The position numbers were made by a program, and so were the translations under genes. A model generated the notes under the pieces. The model did no database searches, had not been told where the DNA came from, and saw only the letters and a program-made list of their open reading frames with translations. From Pseudomonas sp. B21_DOA (GTDB lineage: Bacteria > Pseudomonadota > Gammaproteobacteria > Pseudomonadales > Pseudomonadaceae), in NCBI GenBank assembly GCA_030544685.1, contig CP086683.1:4898001-4962000 (forward strand): a stretch of 64,000 nucleotides of DNA, read 5' to 3'. Positions 1-8,475 of the stretch are shown here, piece after piece; the stretch's first letter is position 1, and every line of letters begins with the position of its first letter.

Positions 1-490
1 TGCCGGGAATCATCGCCAGGCACTGTACGAAACCGACCTTCAACGCGTGGGACCAGCGCATGTCGTCGACATGTTCGACGCTGACTACATGGCTACGCTG
101 TTCGGCCCACAACATGACGATGCCGCCAACAACGAGGGCCACCGCAACGGTGATCGGGTTGAACAGGTATTCATGAATCGCGTCGGCGAATAACACGCCG
201 AGGATAACGGCCGGGAAAAACGCGATCAGCAGATTGAGGGTGAAACGTTGCGCGTTGCGCTCGGTGGGCAGGCCTTTGACAATTTCGAAGATCTTCGGAC
301 GAAATTCCCAGACCACAGCAAGAATGGCCCCCAGTTGAATAATGATGTTGAACGCCATGGCGCGCTCACCGCCAAACTCGAGCAGGTCGGCGACAATAAT
401 CTGGTGACCGGTACTTGAAATGGGCAAGAACTCGGTCAAGCCTTCTACCGCGCCTAATATCAACACCTGGAAAGCGGTCCAGAAATCCAT
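1..490 (-). CDS. uppP: Undecaprenyl-diphosphatase UppP (partial, C-terminus outside window)
   Basis: Membrane enzyme that dephosphorylates undecaprenyl diphosphate to recycle the lipid carrier used for peptidoglycan and surface polysaccharides. I translated the leftward frame from the ATG at 490: it begins [17 protein letters not shown] and continues with [11 protein letters not shown], the conserved first active-site loop of the BacA/UppP family, followed by hydrophobic helices. Near the window edge it reads CLAMIPGT, the start of the second conserved loop (PGxSRS). About 163 of roughly 275 residues are present. It is divergent from the EPS regulators, and its product would recycle the carrier that the WcaJ-like enzyme loads, although it is probably a housekeeping gene. 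Confidence 0.93.
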   Translation of the reverse strand, partial: MDFWTAFQVLILGAVEGLTEFLPISSTGHQIIVADLLEFGGERAMAFNIIIQLGAILAVVWEFRPKIFEIVKGLPTERNAQRFTLNLLIAFFPAVILGVLFADAIHEYLFNPITVAVALVVGGIVMLWAEQRSHVVSVEHVDDMRWSHALKVGFVQCLAMIPG

Positions 491-953
491 TAATCCTCCG
501 TCAGAGCACTCAGGGTGAGCGACCGGTTCAATAACACTCAGGGGTTGAGTATCTGAAGTATGCATACAGCGATTCGCCGATCCGGAAGAATAGGGTTTAT
601 GCAGAGTTAGACTCAAGGACTGTTAGTAATCGTCGGCCGACGAACTAAACGGAAAAAATTTACATCTATTACAACAAATATTTCAGTTCAGATATGAAGT
701 GTGATCAACCTCACACATTGTTGACATGGCCAATCAGTGGCAAAAGGACATAGACAAAGCCATCGCCACAAGCTCAAAATAGTGGCACCATTGCATATAG
801 CCATCACCTACGCATTAGTTCACAAGCCCGAGAAAATCAACTAAAAGCCTGAAAAGCTTAGTTATTGTTAGAAAACTCGGGAGACACGTCTAAAATCCGC
901 GCAAATGTTACCAATTGTCAGTCACAGATGAGAACCGGTGCTTTAACATCCCG
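491..953. other. AT-rich divergent intergenic region between uppP and the first EPS regulator
   Basis: About 460 bases with no convincing coding sequence and clearly lower GC than the flanking genes. It must hold the promoters for uppP (leftward) and the regulator gene (rightward). The only structured element seen is the inverted repeat at 623-648, listed separately. The stretch 650-910 is rich in A/T tracts but gave no certain -35/-10 pair. Confidence 0.6.
623..648. promoter_or_regulatory. Inverted repeat TTAGT...CGTCGGCCGACG...ACTAA
   Basis: A perfect 12-base palindrome CGTCGGCCGACG (631-642) is flanked by matching arms TTAGT (623-627) and ACTAA (644-648). The TTAGT arms resemble the TTAGTC elements found upstream of other EPS transcription units in this window, so this may be an operator for one of the locus regulators or an autoregulatory site. 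A function as an RNA hairpin is also possible. The symmetry is seen directly; the role is inferred. Confidence 0.4.
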
Positions 954-1721
954 ATGTCAGCACCTAATTCGAGTCAACGCATGATGCTCTCAGGGAACTT
1001 GGCGACTAGAAGTCCGCGCCCGACAAATGATGAATCCGGTGTTCTTGCTCTGGGTCGTACAATGGGTGTGGCTGATCATTTCAGATCGCTGATCGCAAAG
1101 CACGTGCAGCCCGATATGACCCTGGAAACAGGTGCTTTCACTAGTTCATATAAACAGCGCGGCTACATAGGTTCCTACCGCGCCATTTTCGTCATCATCG
1201 ATAGTCCACAAGCCATCGAAGAAAATCTGGCCCTGGTGCAGACCCTGCGCGATGACAACTTGAAGCCACTTATTTGCGCTGTCGTTACCGGCCGCGGTGC
1301 CGTCAACAAGATCAAATATTTCCTCGCCGGGGCGGATGCCTGTATCAAGCTCAACACATTGAGCGATGACAGCGAAGACTTGCTGGCGGAATTCTTCAAC
1401 AGCGAAGACTGGCAACGAGATATCAACCTCACGCTTGATCCGACGCGGATCTGCCTGATGGACAGTCGGCGCAAACTGGATATCTCTTTCGCCGAAATGA
1501 AGATCCTCGAGGCCTTTGCGCACACAGGCAATCACATTCTGAGTCATGATGAAATCGCCGGCATCATGGGCCTCAACGCCAATTTCTACGACCCTCGGGC
1601 ACTGGAAAAATCAATCAGTCGCTTGCGTGGAAAAATCAAGGACATGTATGGTACAAACGCGATTCAGAGCATCCGCGGCTACGGCTATCGCCTGATGCGG
1701 GGCCTGATATCGACTGCCTGA
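954..1721 (+). CDS. Receiver-like plus OmpR-type winged-helix transcriptional regulator of the EPS locus
   Basis: Predicted cytoplasmic DNA-binding regulator of about 255 residues. The C-terminal 85 residues form an OmpR/PhoB-type winged helix: the segment LDISFAEMKILEAF matches the domain start, and SISRLRGKI plus IQSIRGYGYRL match the recognition helix and wing. The middle looks like a degenerate receiver: FVIIDSP, then AVVTGRG, then AGADACIKL, placing Asp, Thr and Lys where a receiver has its phospho-acceptor Asp, Thr/Ser and Lys. The usual acidic pair near the N-terminus is not evident. I chose the ATG at 954; a TTG at 915 would add 13 residues, and neither has a clear ribosome site. Its position beside EPS genes suggests it controls them. 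Confidence 0.7.
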   Translation: MSAPNSSQRMMLSGNLATRSPRPTNDESGVLALGRTMGVADHFRSLIAKHVQPDMTLETGAFTSSYKQRGYIGSYRAIFVIIDSPQAIEENLALVQTLRDDNLKPLICAVVTGRGAVNKIKYFLAGADACIKLNTLSDDSEDLLAEFFNSEDWQRDINLTLDPTRICLMDSRRKLDISFAEMKILEAFAHTGNHILSHDEIAGIMGLNANFYDPRALEKSISRLRGKIKDMYGTNAIQSIRGYGYRLMRGLISTA

Positions 1722-1997
1722 GTCTCGGGCAGTCTTCCCTTTGCATACGTACGAAGGATCGTCTGATGCAGCCATATCGTTTCAATAGCGCCTCATACTT
1801 ATTAAAACTCAAGCACTTGAATGAGCACGGCATCACGCCACATAACAATAAAACTCCATAACATAGCAGCAGATCGAGTGGAATTTATCGATGGCCATTT
1901 TCGGCCAGAACCCTGCCTACGATTACTTCCGAGGAAGTCATTGCTCGCCTGCCGATTTATCTTTTAGCCAATTTTGGTGTGTATTTAGGAGAGAGAC

Positions 1998-2657
1998 ATG
2001 GAAACGAGTACAACCCTCCCCAGAAAATATTTTGTTGTTGTGACGCACAGCACAACGTCGCAACGTGAACTGGAAAGCATCTTGTCCAGTGAGCGTTTCA
2101 ATTCGTTTGGCACGTCGCAGGCACAAATGTTTGTTGAAGGTGTTGCTTCGCCCTCTTCCGCCCCGATGGTCATGGAGTTCAGTTACCCAAGCCTCAGCCG
2201 AAAGAATGTTGCGCGCAGTATCGAACATGATACCCAACGCATACTGGCCACTCTTGAAAATGAATGGCGAGCCGCGCAAACAGACAATCCGTTTCAAAGC
2301 TTCCCGACCCGCAGTGCAGAACGCGCTCATATCTCCAATGTCACCGAGAGCACTGAGCCTTGCAGTGACACCTGGCATCTTGACGATGAACAAGGCGTGC
2401 TGCTCAAGGACAATGTTGCGATCAGCCTGACTGGTCTGGAAACCGCTCTGGTCAGAAAAATGCTGAGCCATGATGAGCGTGTGGTCAGTCGTGATGACCT
2501 GATCATCAGCATTGGTCGGGAACCCGAGCAATACCGTGGCCTGGAAATGTGCCTGAGCCGATTGCAGGACAAGTTCAAGAGTGCGAGTAATGGCGAGCGA
2601 TTGTTCCGAGCCGTAAGAAATCGCGGATATTGCCTGATCCAGGAAGTCGTTGCGTAA
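1998..2657 (+). CDS. OmpR-type winged-helix transcriptional regulator without receiver domain
   Basis: A 219-residue protein with a clear ribosome binding site (GGAGAGAG) a few bases before the ATG. The C-terminal 90 residues resemble the OmpR/PhoB winged helix: ISLTGLETALVRKML as the domain start, then MCLSRLQDKF and LFRAVRNRGYCLI as recognition helix and wing. The first 120 residues match no receiver pattern I recognise and have no transmembrane segment. It follows the other regulator on the same strand after a 276-base gap with no gene, and precedes the wcaJ-like gene. It may be a partner or paralogue of the upstream regulator. No sensor kinase gene lies nearby, so the signal is unknown. 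Confidence 0.7.
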   Translation: METSTTLPRKYFVVVTHSTTSQRELESILSSERFNSFGTSQAQMFVEGVASPSSAPMVMEFSYPSLSRKNVARSIEHDTQRILATLENEWRAAQTDNPFQSFPTRSAERAHISNVTESTEPCSDTWHLDDEQGVLLKDNVAISLTGLETALVRKMLSHDERVVSRDDLIISIGREPEQYRGLEMCLSRLQDKFKSASNGERLFRAVRNRGYCLIQEVVA

Positions 2658-3044
2658 GCGAAGACGACTTAAAACCAAGACAAACAGATATAAAGTGCGA
2701 CTACAACAACAAGAAGAGCACTCTGTTTGGTTTTCCTCCCTGATTCGATAAAAGCTCCCTGCCTCCACCCTTCAACAGTAACAAATACGCCCTCGCTTTT
2801 TCATCCCCCTCTCTACGACCTTTTCTAACAGCTATCTATTTAATTATTAAAAAGTTGGCACTGTGCCATCTTGTTAGAACTCGTCAGACACCATTCCCGG
2901 CAATAACTTAGTCTATTGGCTGACGACAGTTCGGCTCTCGATGTTGTTACCTCAAGACACTCGCTAAAACAAAAACAACAAGTCTGCATAACAACTCGGC
3001 TTTCAACTGTTGAAACCTGAATGGACGTCTTTTGGGGATATCGT
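2658..3044 (+). promoter_or_regulatory. AT-rich upstream region of the wcaJ-like gene
   Basis: About 390 bases without a supported gene and low in GC. It contains the near-palindrome GGCACTGTGCC around 2855-2865 and an AATAACTTAGTC element at 2902-2913, about 130 bases before the wcaJ start. The length and composition suggest a regulated promoter. I found no convincing sigma-70 or sigma-54 promoter. Confidence 0.5.
2902..2925 (+). promoter_or_regulatory. TTAGTC element upstream of wcaJ (site 1 of 4)
   Basis: AATAACTTAGTC followed by TATTGGCTGACG, on the coding strand of the downstream wcaJ-like gene. It shares the TTAGTC core with three other EPS intergenic sites (10135-10140, 11366-11371 and 22771-22776), all in the direction of transcription of the adjacent EPS gene. 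Candidate regulator binding site; the sequence is seen, the role is inferred. Confidence 0.4.
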
Positions 3045-4439
3045 ATGGATCTTTCTCTCAGTATTAATCGAAGCACGGGCCTCAAGGGACTGACCTTTTG
3101 GGGCCAATGGGCGCTGGCACAGGCTTTCGTTGTGACGTTGCTGTTCATTCTTGCTGAACAGCACACCGGCACCGTCGCGTTCTACTACCGAATGTGCGCC
3201 ACCCTCGCCGTCCTGGCCTCGGTGCCCGCTTACACATTCACGGGTGTTTATCGCAAACGCGACAACTACCTGACTGGCCTCGGCCGCCTGTTCATGGGCT
3301 GGTCGATGACCATGGCCGCGCTGGCGTGCATTGCGTTTGTCTGCCAGGCCGATGAGCTGTTTTCCCGTCAGGTGATCTTGAGTTGGGCGGTATACGGCTT
3401 CCTCGGTCAGGCATTCCTCTATGCGCCGTTGCACGCGTTTTCCAAGTACTACCAGCGCTCGCGTAAAAGCGAACACCGGACGCTGATTGTCGGCACTGGC
3501 GAACTGGCGTTGGGCCTGGCGAAGAAACTCAGCCAACTGGAAAACCTGCCGCTGATTGGCCTGGTCAGCAACGGTGACAAACCGGTCCTCGCTTCCGACG
3601 CACCGCGTGTCGTTGGCGCTCAGGACGAGTTGCTTGAGCTGATCGAGGCCCACGACATCCGTCGTTTGTACATCACCCTGCCGCTATGCGAAGCCGCGAA
3701 AATCGAAGCGATGTATGTCGATTTGCTCGGGGCCAACGTCGACGTGGTGTGGGTACCGGATTTGAACAGCCTGACCTTGCTCAACCATTCGGTGAAAGTC
3801 GTGGATGGCCTGCCGGCGATCTACTTGAACGAAAGCCCGCTGACCAGCCGCCCGACCGCTGCCCTGAGCAAGAGTCTGGTTGAGAAAACCGTGGCATTCC
3901 TGGCGATCATCGCCCTCAGTCCGCTGCTGTTGATCATCGCTCTGGCGGTAAAACTCAACTCGCCCGGCCCGGTGTTTTTCAAGCAGGACCGCCATGGCTG
4001 GAACGGCAAGGTGATCAAGGTCTGGAAATTCCGTTCGATGCGTGTCCACGATGACCGCGAGGTGAAACAGGCCAGCCGCAATGACTCGCGTATCACCGCA
4101 GTAGGTCGTTTTATCCGCCGTACTTCGCTGGACGAACTGCCGCAGTTGTTCAACGTATTGCAGGGGCACATGGCGCTGGTGGGGCCACGGCCGCATGCGG
4201 TGGCGCACAACAATTACTACTCGGGCAAGATCCTCGCTTACATGGCGCGTCACCGAATCAAACCGGGCATCACTGGCCTGGCACAGATCAGCGGCTGCCG
4301 CGGTGAGACCGATACCATCGACAAGATGCAAAAGCGTGTCGAGATCGACCTGCAGTACATCAACAGCTGGTCGTTGTGGCTGGATCTGAAGATCCTGGTG
4401 AAGACGCCGTTTACGTTGTTGTCGAAGGATATTTACTGA
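3045..4439 (+). CDS. wcaJ: Undecaprenyl-phosphate glucose phosphotransferase, WcaJ family
   Basis: Initiating enzyme of Wzy-dependent polysaccharide assembly: it transfers a hexose-1-phosphate (probably glucose, from UDP-glucose) to undecaprenyl phosphate at the inner membrane. The N-terminal third has several hydrophobic segments, followed by a nucleotide-binding-like region (LIVGTGELALGLAKKL). The C-terminal catalytic domain is the conserved bacterial sugar transferase: GPVFFKQDRHGWNGK, VWKFRSMRV, RRTSLDELPQLFNVL, ALVGPRPH and IKPGITGLAQISG. I prefer the ATG at 3045, which has GGGGA about 8 bases upstream; an ATG at 3021 in frame lacks one. Length, about 464 residues, fits the family. The sugar specificity cannot be read from sequence alone. 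GalU and GalE in the same locus supply UDP-hexoses. Confidence 0.88.
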   Translation: MDLSLSINRSTGLKGLTFWGQWALAQAFVVTLLFILAEQHTGTVAFYYRMCATLAVLASVPAYTFTGVYRKRDNYLTGLGRLFMGWSMTMAALACIAFVCQADELFSRQVILSWAVYGFLGQAFLYAPLHAFSKYYQRSRKSEHRTLIVGTGELALGLAKKLSQLENLPLIGLVSNGDKPVLASDAPRVVGAQDELLELIEAHDIRRLYITLPLCEAAKIEAMYVDLLGANVDVVWVPDLNSLTLLNHSVKVVDGLPAIYLNESPLTSRPTAALSKSLVEKTVAFLAIIALSPLLLIIALAVKLNSPGPVFFKQDRHGWNGKVIKVWKFRSMRVHDDREVKQASRNDSRITAVGRFIRRTSLDELPQLFNVLQGHMALVGPRPHAVAHNNYYSGKILAYMARHRIKPGITGLAQISGCRGETDTIDKMQKRVEIDLQYINSWSLWLDLKILVKTPFTLLSKDIY

Positions 4440-4459
4440 GGCTCAGCGCTTCAAATCAC

Positions 4460-4482
4460 AAGGGGACGAAAGTCCCCTTTTT
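4460..4482 (+). terminator. Rho-independent terminator after wcaJ
   Basis: Stem AAGGGGAC / GTCCCCTT with a GAAA tetraloop followed by further T residues, starting about 20 bases after the wcaJ stop codon. A textbook intrinsic terminator on the plus strand. Confidence 0.9.
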
Positions 4483-4525
4483 GTGAGCGGGATTTGGGTA
4501 ATCAGTATCGACTACAGGTGCGCCC

Positions 4526-4885
4526 CGTGGGAGCGAGCCTGCTCGCGAAAGCGGTGTGTCAGGCGATGGAGATGTTGGATGTGCCGGACCATTCGCGAGC
4601 AGGCTCGCTCCCACAGGGATTAGGGTTTGGGTCGAAAATTGTGGTGTAACACAACCCCTGTGGGAGTGAGCTTGCTCACGAAAGCGGTAGGTCAGGCGAT
4701 GAAGATGTTGGATGTGCCGGCGCCTTCGCGGGCAAGCTCGCTCCAACGGGAATTAGGGTTTGGGTCGAAAATTGTGGTGTAACACAACCCCGGTGGGAGT
4801 GGGCTTGCTCACGAAAGCGGTAGGTCAGGCGATGAATATGTTGGATGTGCCGGCGCCTTCGCGGGCAAGCCCGCTCCCACAGGGG
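4526..4885. repeat. Three tandem REP pairs with a 133-base period
   Basis: The inverted REP pair (GTGGGAGCGAGCCTGCTCGCG ... reverse complement) occurs three times. The left REPs start at 4527, 4660 and 4793, an exact spacing of 133 bases, and the linker (ATTAGGGTTTGGGTCGAAAA and following bases) is repeated between units. This makes the block a tandem array of a BIME-like element between convergent wcaJ and yjbH. Such elements can act as gyrase or IHF sites, mRNA-stabilising hairpins or RAYT transposase substrates; no RAYT gene lies in the window. Confidence 0.92.
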
Positions 4886-4964
4886 GTTGGGTTATGGCCG
4901 GGATGTGTGACGTGACGCAGGCTCACGCCTACACAGGATTTGTTTCGGCTCGGGAGACCAGCGC

Positions 4965-7043
4965 TTACTCGGTAATCTTTTCGAAATTGCGATAGAACAT
5001 GTCCCCTTCCCGGCTATCGGTCATCGAGTGCAGTTGATAGCTGCGGCTCAGTCTGGCGCCGCCATCTCGGGTCAGTGGTGCCCAGACCAGGTTGGCACGG
5101 CGCATGGTCGACATGCTCATCATTTCGTCGAACGGGATCGACAGGTACAGGCCCTTGTCGAAACTACCTTCGCCATATTCGGCGCTGCTGGCCGTGGTGA
5201 TGGTCGCCCAGGCACCGACGCGCACACCGTTGAAAAACTCGCGCGAGATGTCCACGGTGGTGCCCCAGTCCCCGGCCAGATAACGACCGACACTGACCGC
5301 CGCCAGCGTATCGAACGGCAGATCGGTATAGCCGGTGATATGCCCGGTCACTACCGAGTAATCGCGCAAGGCAAAACCCTGATCGAAATCACGTTGGCGC
5401 ACCCAGTTCAGATCCGCGCCCAGCGACCAGCGCTCGCCGGTCGGGCGGAACAACACTTCCGCGCCGACACCGGCAAACATCGATTCCAGGTAACCGCCGT
5501 ACACCATGCCATACAGATCCTTGTCCAACTGCTCGGCATGGCTGAGCTGGAACAACGGCATGGTCGTGTTTGACGTGGTCAGGTACTGGCGCAAATCCGT
5601 GCGCACGCGGGGCAATCCGCTCGGCGCGTCGTAGACGAATTTGTCGAAGTTGTTGACCAGGTTGGCGCTGAGCAAACCGCTCCACCAGGTGTTGCGGTTG
5701 AAGCGGTATTCCGCGTCGGCGTCAGCACTGAACTGATAGAGCAAACCATCCGGGCCGCCGACGTTCTGCTTGAAGCCCAATCCTACGCCGTAACTGAAAT
5801 GCTGCGGCGCTTCGCTGTAGAGGGTTTTCTCGTTGTGCGGCATCGCCGGGTTGATTTCGGTGGTGCGGTGCAGCGCCTCCAACGGCTCTTCGTTGTTGAT
5901 CACTTCGCGAAAGGTCTGGCGCGGCAGGCTGGTTTCTTCCAGCGGCAAGTCATAACGCTTGTTGACCACGGTGAACCAGTCGATGTCGTCGTTGACGCTG
6001 TTGTCGAGAATCCGGCTCGCGCGGCCAACGGCTTTGGACGAATGGAAATACCGCTGCTGCTCGCCATAGACGATCAGTTCGGAATCGCGCTGGCTGATGC
6101 GCTCGACCTTGTACCCGGCATTCTGCTGCAAACGCCGCGACACATCGGCCCAGTTGACCTGTTCCATCGAGGTCGTCGGCGCCTTCGCCGGCAGCGGTTC
6201 GGGAGTCGGATCGTAAGTCTTGGCCGGCGCTTTGCGGCTGACGAAATTGGTGTGAAAGGTCACGCCGAACATCGCCGTATTGCCGCGTTCCCACGCGGCG
6301 CTGAGATCGATCGAATCGGTCACCTTGAACACCGCGCCAAGGTTGATCGGCGAGTCCTGTTTGATCTCGTTGTCCTTCGGCTCGTTCTTGTAGTCGTTGC
6401 CTTCGAATTCAAGCTTCAGACTGAGGCGGTCCCAAGGCGTCTGGTAGCTCACGCCGCCGAACAGCGAAGGCTTGCCGCGGAAGTACGCGCCGGAGTTGAC
6501 GTCGCCGGTGCCTTCTAGCGCCGGGCGGGTATCGAAGCGACTGCTGGCATACCCCAGAGGGTTGTCGAAGTCGCCGCGATTACCGATGTAACCCCAGGCA
6601 ATGCCGGCGCTGAAGTCGAAATTGTCGAAGCGCTTGTTGGCGACGAAGAATTCGCTGGAGAACAAACCGGTACCACCGATATCTCGGAAGCCCAGCGCCA
6701 CTTCCGGCGCCCAGTGGCTTTCCTGCCACAGGCGCACTTTGGCGTCGACCGCCTTGTCCTTGTAGCTTTGACTGCCGCTGAGGGCCTCCGAGCCGTACGG
6801 CCGGTTGGTGATCGCGGTGTAGCGGAACGAACCTTCGAGCCAGTCCAGCGGTTGCAACGACACGCTGTAGCGGCTGTACGGGTCGGTGCGGTTGGCGTTG
6901 ACGCTCAGCTCGCCGGCCGGGGCCATCCGTGCCGTCGGCGTCTGCAAAAGACCGGCGCCACCGAAGTCATTCTGGGTGATGCGCGGCTCGGCGTGAGCCA
7001 GGCCGCAGGGCAACAACAACACAGCTGCAAAACGTAACTTCAA
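4965..7043 (-). CDS. yjbH: YjbH/GfcD family outer-membrane exopolysaccharide protein
   Basis: A 692-residue secreted protein with a signal peptide (about residues 1-18, ending LAHA) followed by the YjbH-family N-terminal signature GGAGLLQTPTARM. The rest is rich in alternating polar and aromatic residues, expected for a beta-barrel in the outer membrane. YjbH/GfcD proteins are required for export or assembly of YjbEFGH and group 4 capsule polysaccharide, but their biochemical role is unsettled. Its ATG overlaps the stop codon of the gfcC-like gene by a few bases, so it is translationally coupled as the last gene of the gfcA-wza-gfcB-gfcC-gfcD operon. Length matches the family (about 700). Confidence 0.88.
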   Translation of the reverse strand: MKLRFAAVLLLPCGLAHAEPRITQNDFGGAGLLQTPTARMAPAGELSVNANRTDPYSRYSVSLQPLDWLEGSFRYTAITNRPYGSEALSGSQSYKDKAVDAKVRLWQESHWAPEVALGFRDIGGTGLFSSEFFVANKRFDNFDFSAGIAWGYIGNRGDFDNPLGYASSRFDTRPALEGTGDVNSGAYFRGKPSLFGGVSYQTPWDRLSLKLEFEGNDYKNEPKDNEIKQDSPINLGAVFKVTDSIDLSAAWERGNTAMFGVTFHTNFVSRKAPAKTYDPTPEPLPAKAPTTSMEQVNWADVSRRLQQNAGYKVERISQRDSELIVYGEQQRYFHSSKAVGRASRILDNSVNDDIDWFTVVNKRYDLPLEETSLPRQTFREVINNEEPLEALHRTTEINPAMPHNEKTLYSEAPQHFSYGVGLGFKQNVGGPDGLLYQFSADADAEYRFNRNTWWSGLLSANLVNNFDKFVYDAPSGLPRVRTDLRQYLTTSNTTMPLFQLSHAEQLDKDLYGMVYGGYLESMFAGVGAEVLFRPTGERWSLGADLNWVRQRDFDQGFALRDYSVVTGHITGYTDLPFDTLAAVSVGRYLAGDWGTTVDISREFFNGVRVGAWATITTASSAEYGEGSFDKGLYLSIPFDEMMSMSTMRRANLVWAPLTRDGGARLSRSYQLHSMTDSREGDMFYRNFEKITE

Positions 7044-7801
7044 CGAACCACCTCGGCCAGCTGCGTGGCAATGAATTCGGCCAACTGCTGATTCAATTCA
7101 GGAAGAGGCGGATCAAGATCATCATTTTTTATCGGCACCAGAATCCGGCTGCCGGCCACCGGAAACTGCCCGGACTCGCGATTCCAGTGCGCGATGCCGA
7201 CGCGCCGCGACACGCCGTTGGGCTGGATCAACCACAGGTAATCGGCCTCGGCATCGTCGAGAATCGAGCAGCCTTCGAGGTATTCGCGGGCCTCCTGCAA
7301 TGGCTGGTACGGCAAGTGGCACGGCTCGGTGACTGCGCCCAACACCTGCACTTCATCAACCCGTTTCGGATAGATCAGCCGATCGCCGTCATCCAGACGA
7401 ATGTTGCGCGCGAAGCCGACTTCCACCGCTACCGGATCGAGGTCAGCGATCTGCCGTCCGGTCACTGGCATTTGTCGGACTTCTTCAGCAACGCGCTGTG
7501 CCAGTGCCGCGCGGCTTGGCCGATCAAACAGCGTCGCCATGCGTTGCAGCACCTCGAGATCGAACAACACGCCGACCTTGAGCCGCGTCTGTTCCGCGAC
7601 CAGCGACTGGCGCAACAAGCCGCCTGCCAGCCAGTAGCCTTCGGCATTCGGCACGGCCTCGCTGATCACATCGAGCAGGCGCCCGCCCGGCGGCAATGCG
7701 ATCGGACCGGGATTGGCGACGTCGCCGGACACAGTGACGGCGGCCTGACTCGCCCCAGCGATCAGCAAAAGACCCGCCGCGATAAGGCCCAGGCGCTTCA
7801 C
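7040..7801 (-). CDS. gfcC: GfcC/YjbG family periplasmic capsule protein
   Basis: A 253-residue protein with a cleavable signal peptide (ends about ASQA, residue 20). The mature part starts with VTVSGDVANPGPIALPPG, which resembles the SLBB/beta-grasp folds of GfcC, and contains a second such motif (DEVQVLGAV) near the middle. GfcC is a soluble periplasmic protein needed for group 4 capsule. The gene overlaps both neighbours by 4 bases (ATGA type) and lies between the GfcB lipoprotein gene and yjbH, the same order as in yjbEFGH/gfcABCD operons. Family assignment rests on motif and context. Confidence 0.82.
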   Translation of the reverse strand: MKRLGLIAAGLLLIAGASQAAVTVSGDVANPGPIALPPGGRLLDVISEAVPNAEGYWLAGGLLRQSLVAEQTRLKVGVLFDLEVLQRMATLFDRPSRAALAQRVAEEVRQMPVTGRQIADLDPVAVEVGFARNIRLDDGDRLIYPKRVDEVQVLGAVTEPCHLPYQPLQEAREYLEGCSILDDAEADYLWLIQPNGVSRRVGIAHWNRESGQFPVAGSRILVPIKNDDLDPPLPELNQQLAEFIATQLAEVVR

Positions 7802-8463
7802 GGCAGATGCCTGCGATCAGGAGTCAATTGCACCAGCTTGACGCGCAGTTGCGAGGTCAGTTGTTGCTCACTTTGCAGAATGAAACCGTCACGTGGGTCG
7901 ACCCAGTAACGGTTGGTCGCGCTGAGGCCGATCGCTGGCGCGTCGATCTGTTCATCGACGCGCAGCACCGAGTAAGCCTTGTCGAGAATTTCCAGGGTTT
8001 CGGTGGAACGGCGCGAGAAGCGGCTGTTGACGATCACGCCGACTTCCTGGCCCTTGTACAGATCGATCCAGCGCCGTGTGGTGAAACCGTCGGCGACGTG
8101 ATGCAGACCCTGTTTGAACGGCGAATCATCGGCCAGCCGCGTGCCATCCAGATCACCTTGCAGGCCGAGGCCGATGCTGCGCACGGCGAGGCCATCGCGC
8201 AGCAGCAAAACCTGTTTGCCGGAGGCGACCCAGAACTGCAGATCTTCGCGCTCGCGCACCAGCGCCAGCACGCCTGAGCCGGACGGCGTAGTCAGTTTCA
8301 GTTGCGGGTAATTGACCCCGGCGACTTCGGCCGCCGAAACGTCAACCTCGTCGGGGCCGACGACGGCGGCCTTGAGATTGTTCAGCGATGCACTCATTAG
8401 CGGATTGCAGCCGCACAGCAACGAGGCCGCCATCAGGCAGACGCCCACTTTCAATAGATTCAC
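7798..8463 (-). CDS. gfcB: GfcB/YjbF family outer-membrane lipoprotein
   Basis: A 221-residue lipoprotein: the N-terminus MNLLKVGVCLMAASLLCGC carries a lipobox (LLCGC) with the lipidated Cys at about residue 19. The residues after Cys (NPLM) contain no Asp at +2, consistent with outer-membrane sorting. The remainder fits the YjbF/GfcB family, which forms part of the capsule export machinery in enterobacteria with unknown exact role. It sits 12 bases downstream of wza and overlaps gfcC by 4 bases, indicating one operon. Confidence 0.82.
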   Translation of the reverse strand: MNLLKVGVCLMAASLLCGCNPLMSASLNNLKAAVVGPDEVDVSAAEVAGVNYPQLKLTTPSGSGVLALVREREDLQFWVASGKQVLLLRDGLAVRSIGLGLQGDLDGTRLADDSPFKQGLHHVADGFTTRRWIDLYKGQEVGVIVNSRFSRRSTETLEILDKAYSVLRVDEQIDAPAIGLSATNRYWVDPRDGFILQSEQQLTSQLRVKLVQLTPDRRHLP

Positions 8464-8475
8464 AGTCGGGCGGCC

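Noticed and set aside
776..800. Possible sigma-54 promoter (TGGCAC followed by TTGCA)
   Set aside because: The spacing between the two elements is too short by about three bases.
2852..2870. Possible sigma-54 promoter around TTGGCACTGTGCC
   Set aside because: No TTGC at the required distance; the sequence is better read as a near-palindrome.
4526..4885. Regularly spaced repeats resembling a CRISPR array
   Set aside because: The units are long inverted REP pairs with repeated linkers, not short direct repeats with unique spacers, and no cas gene is present.
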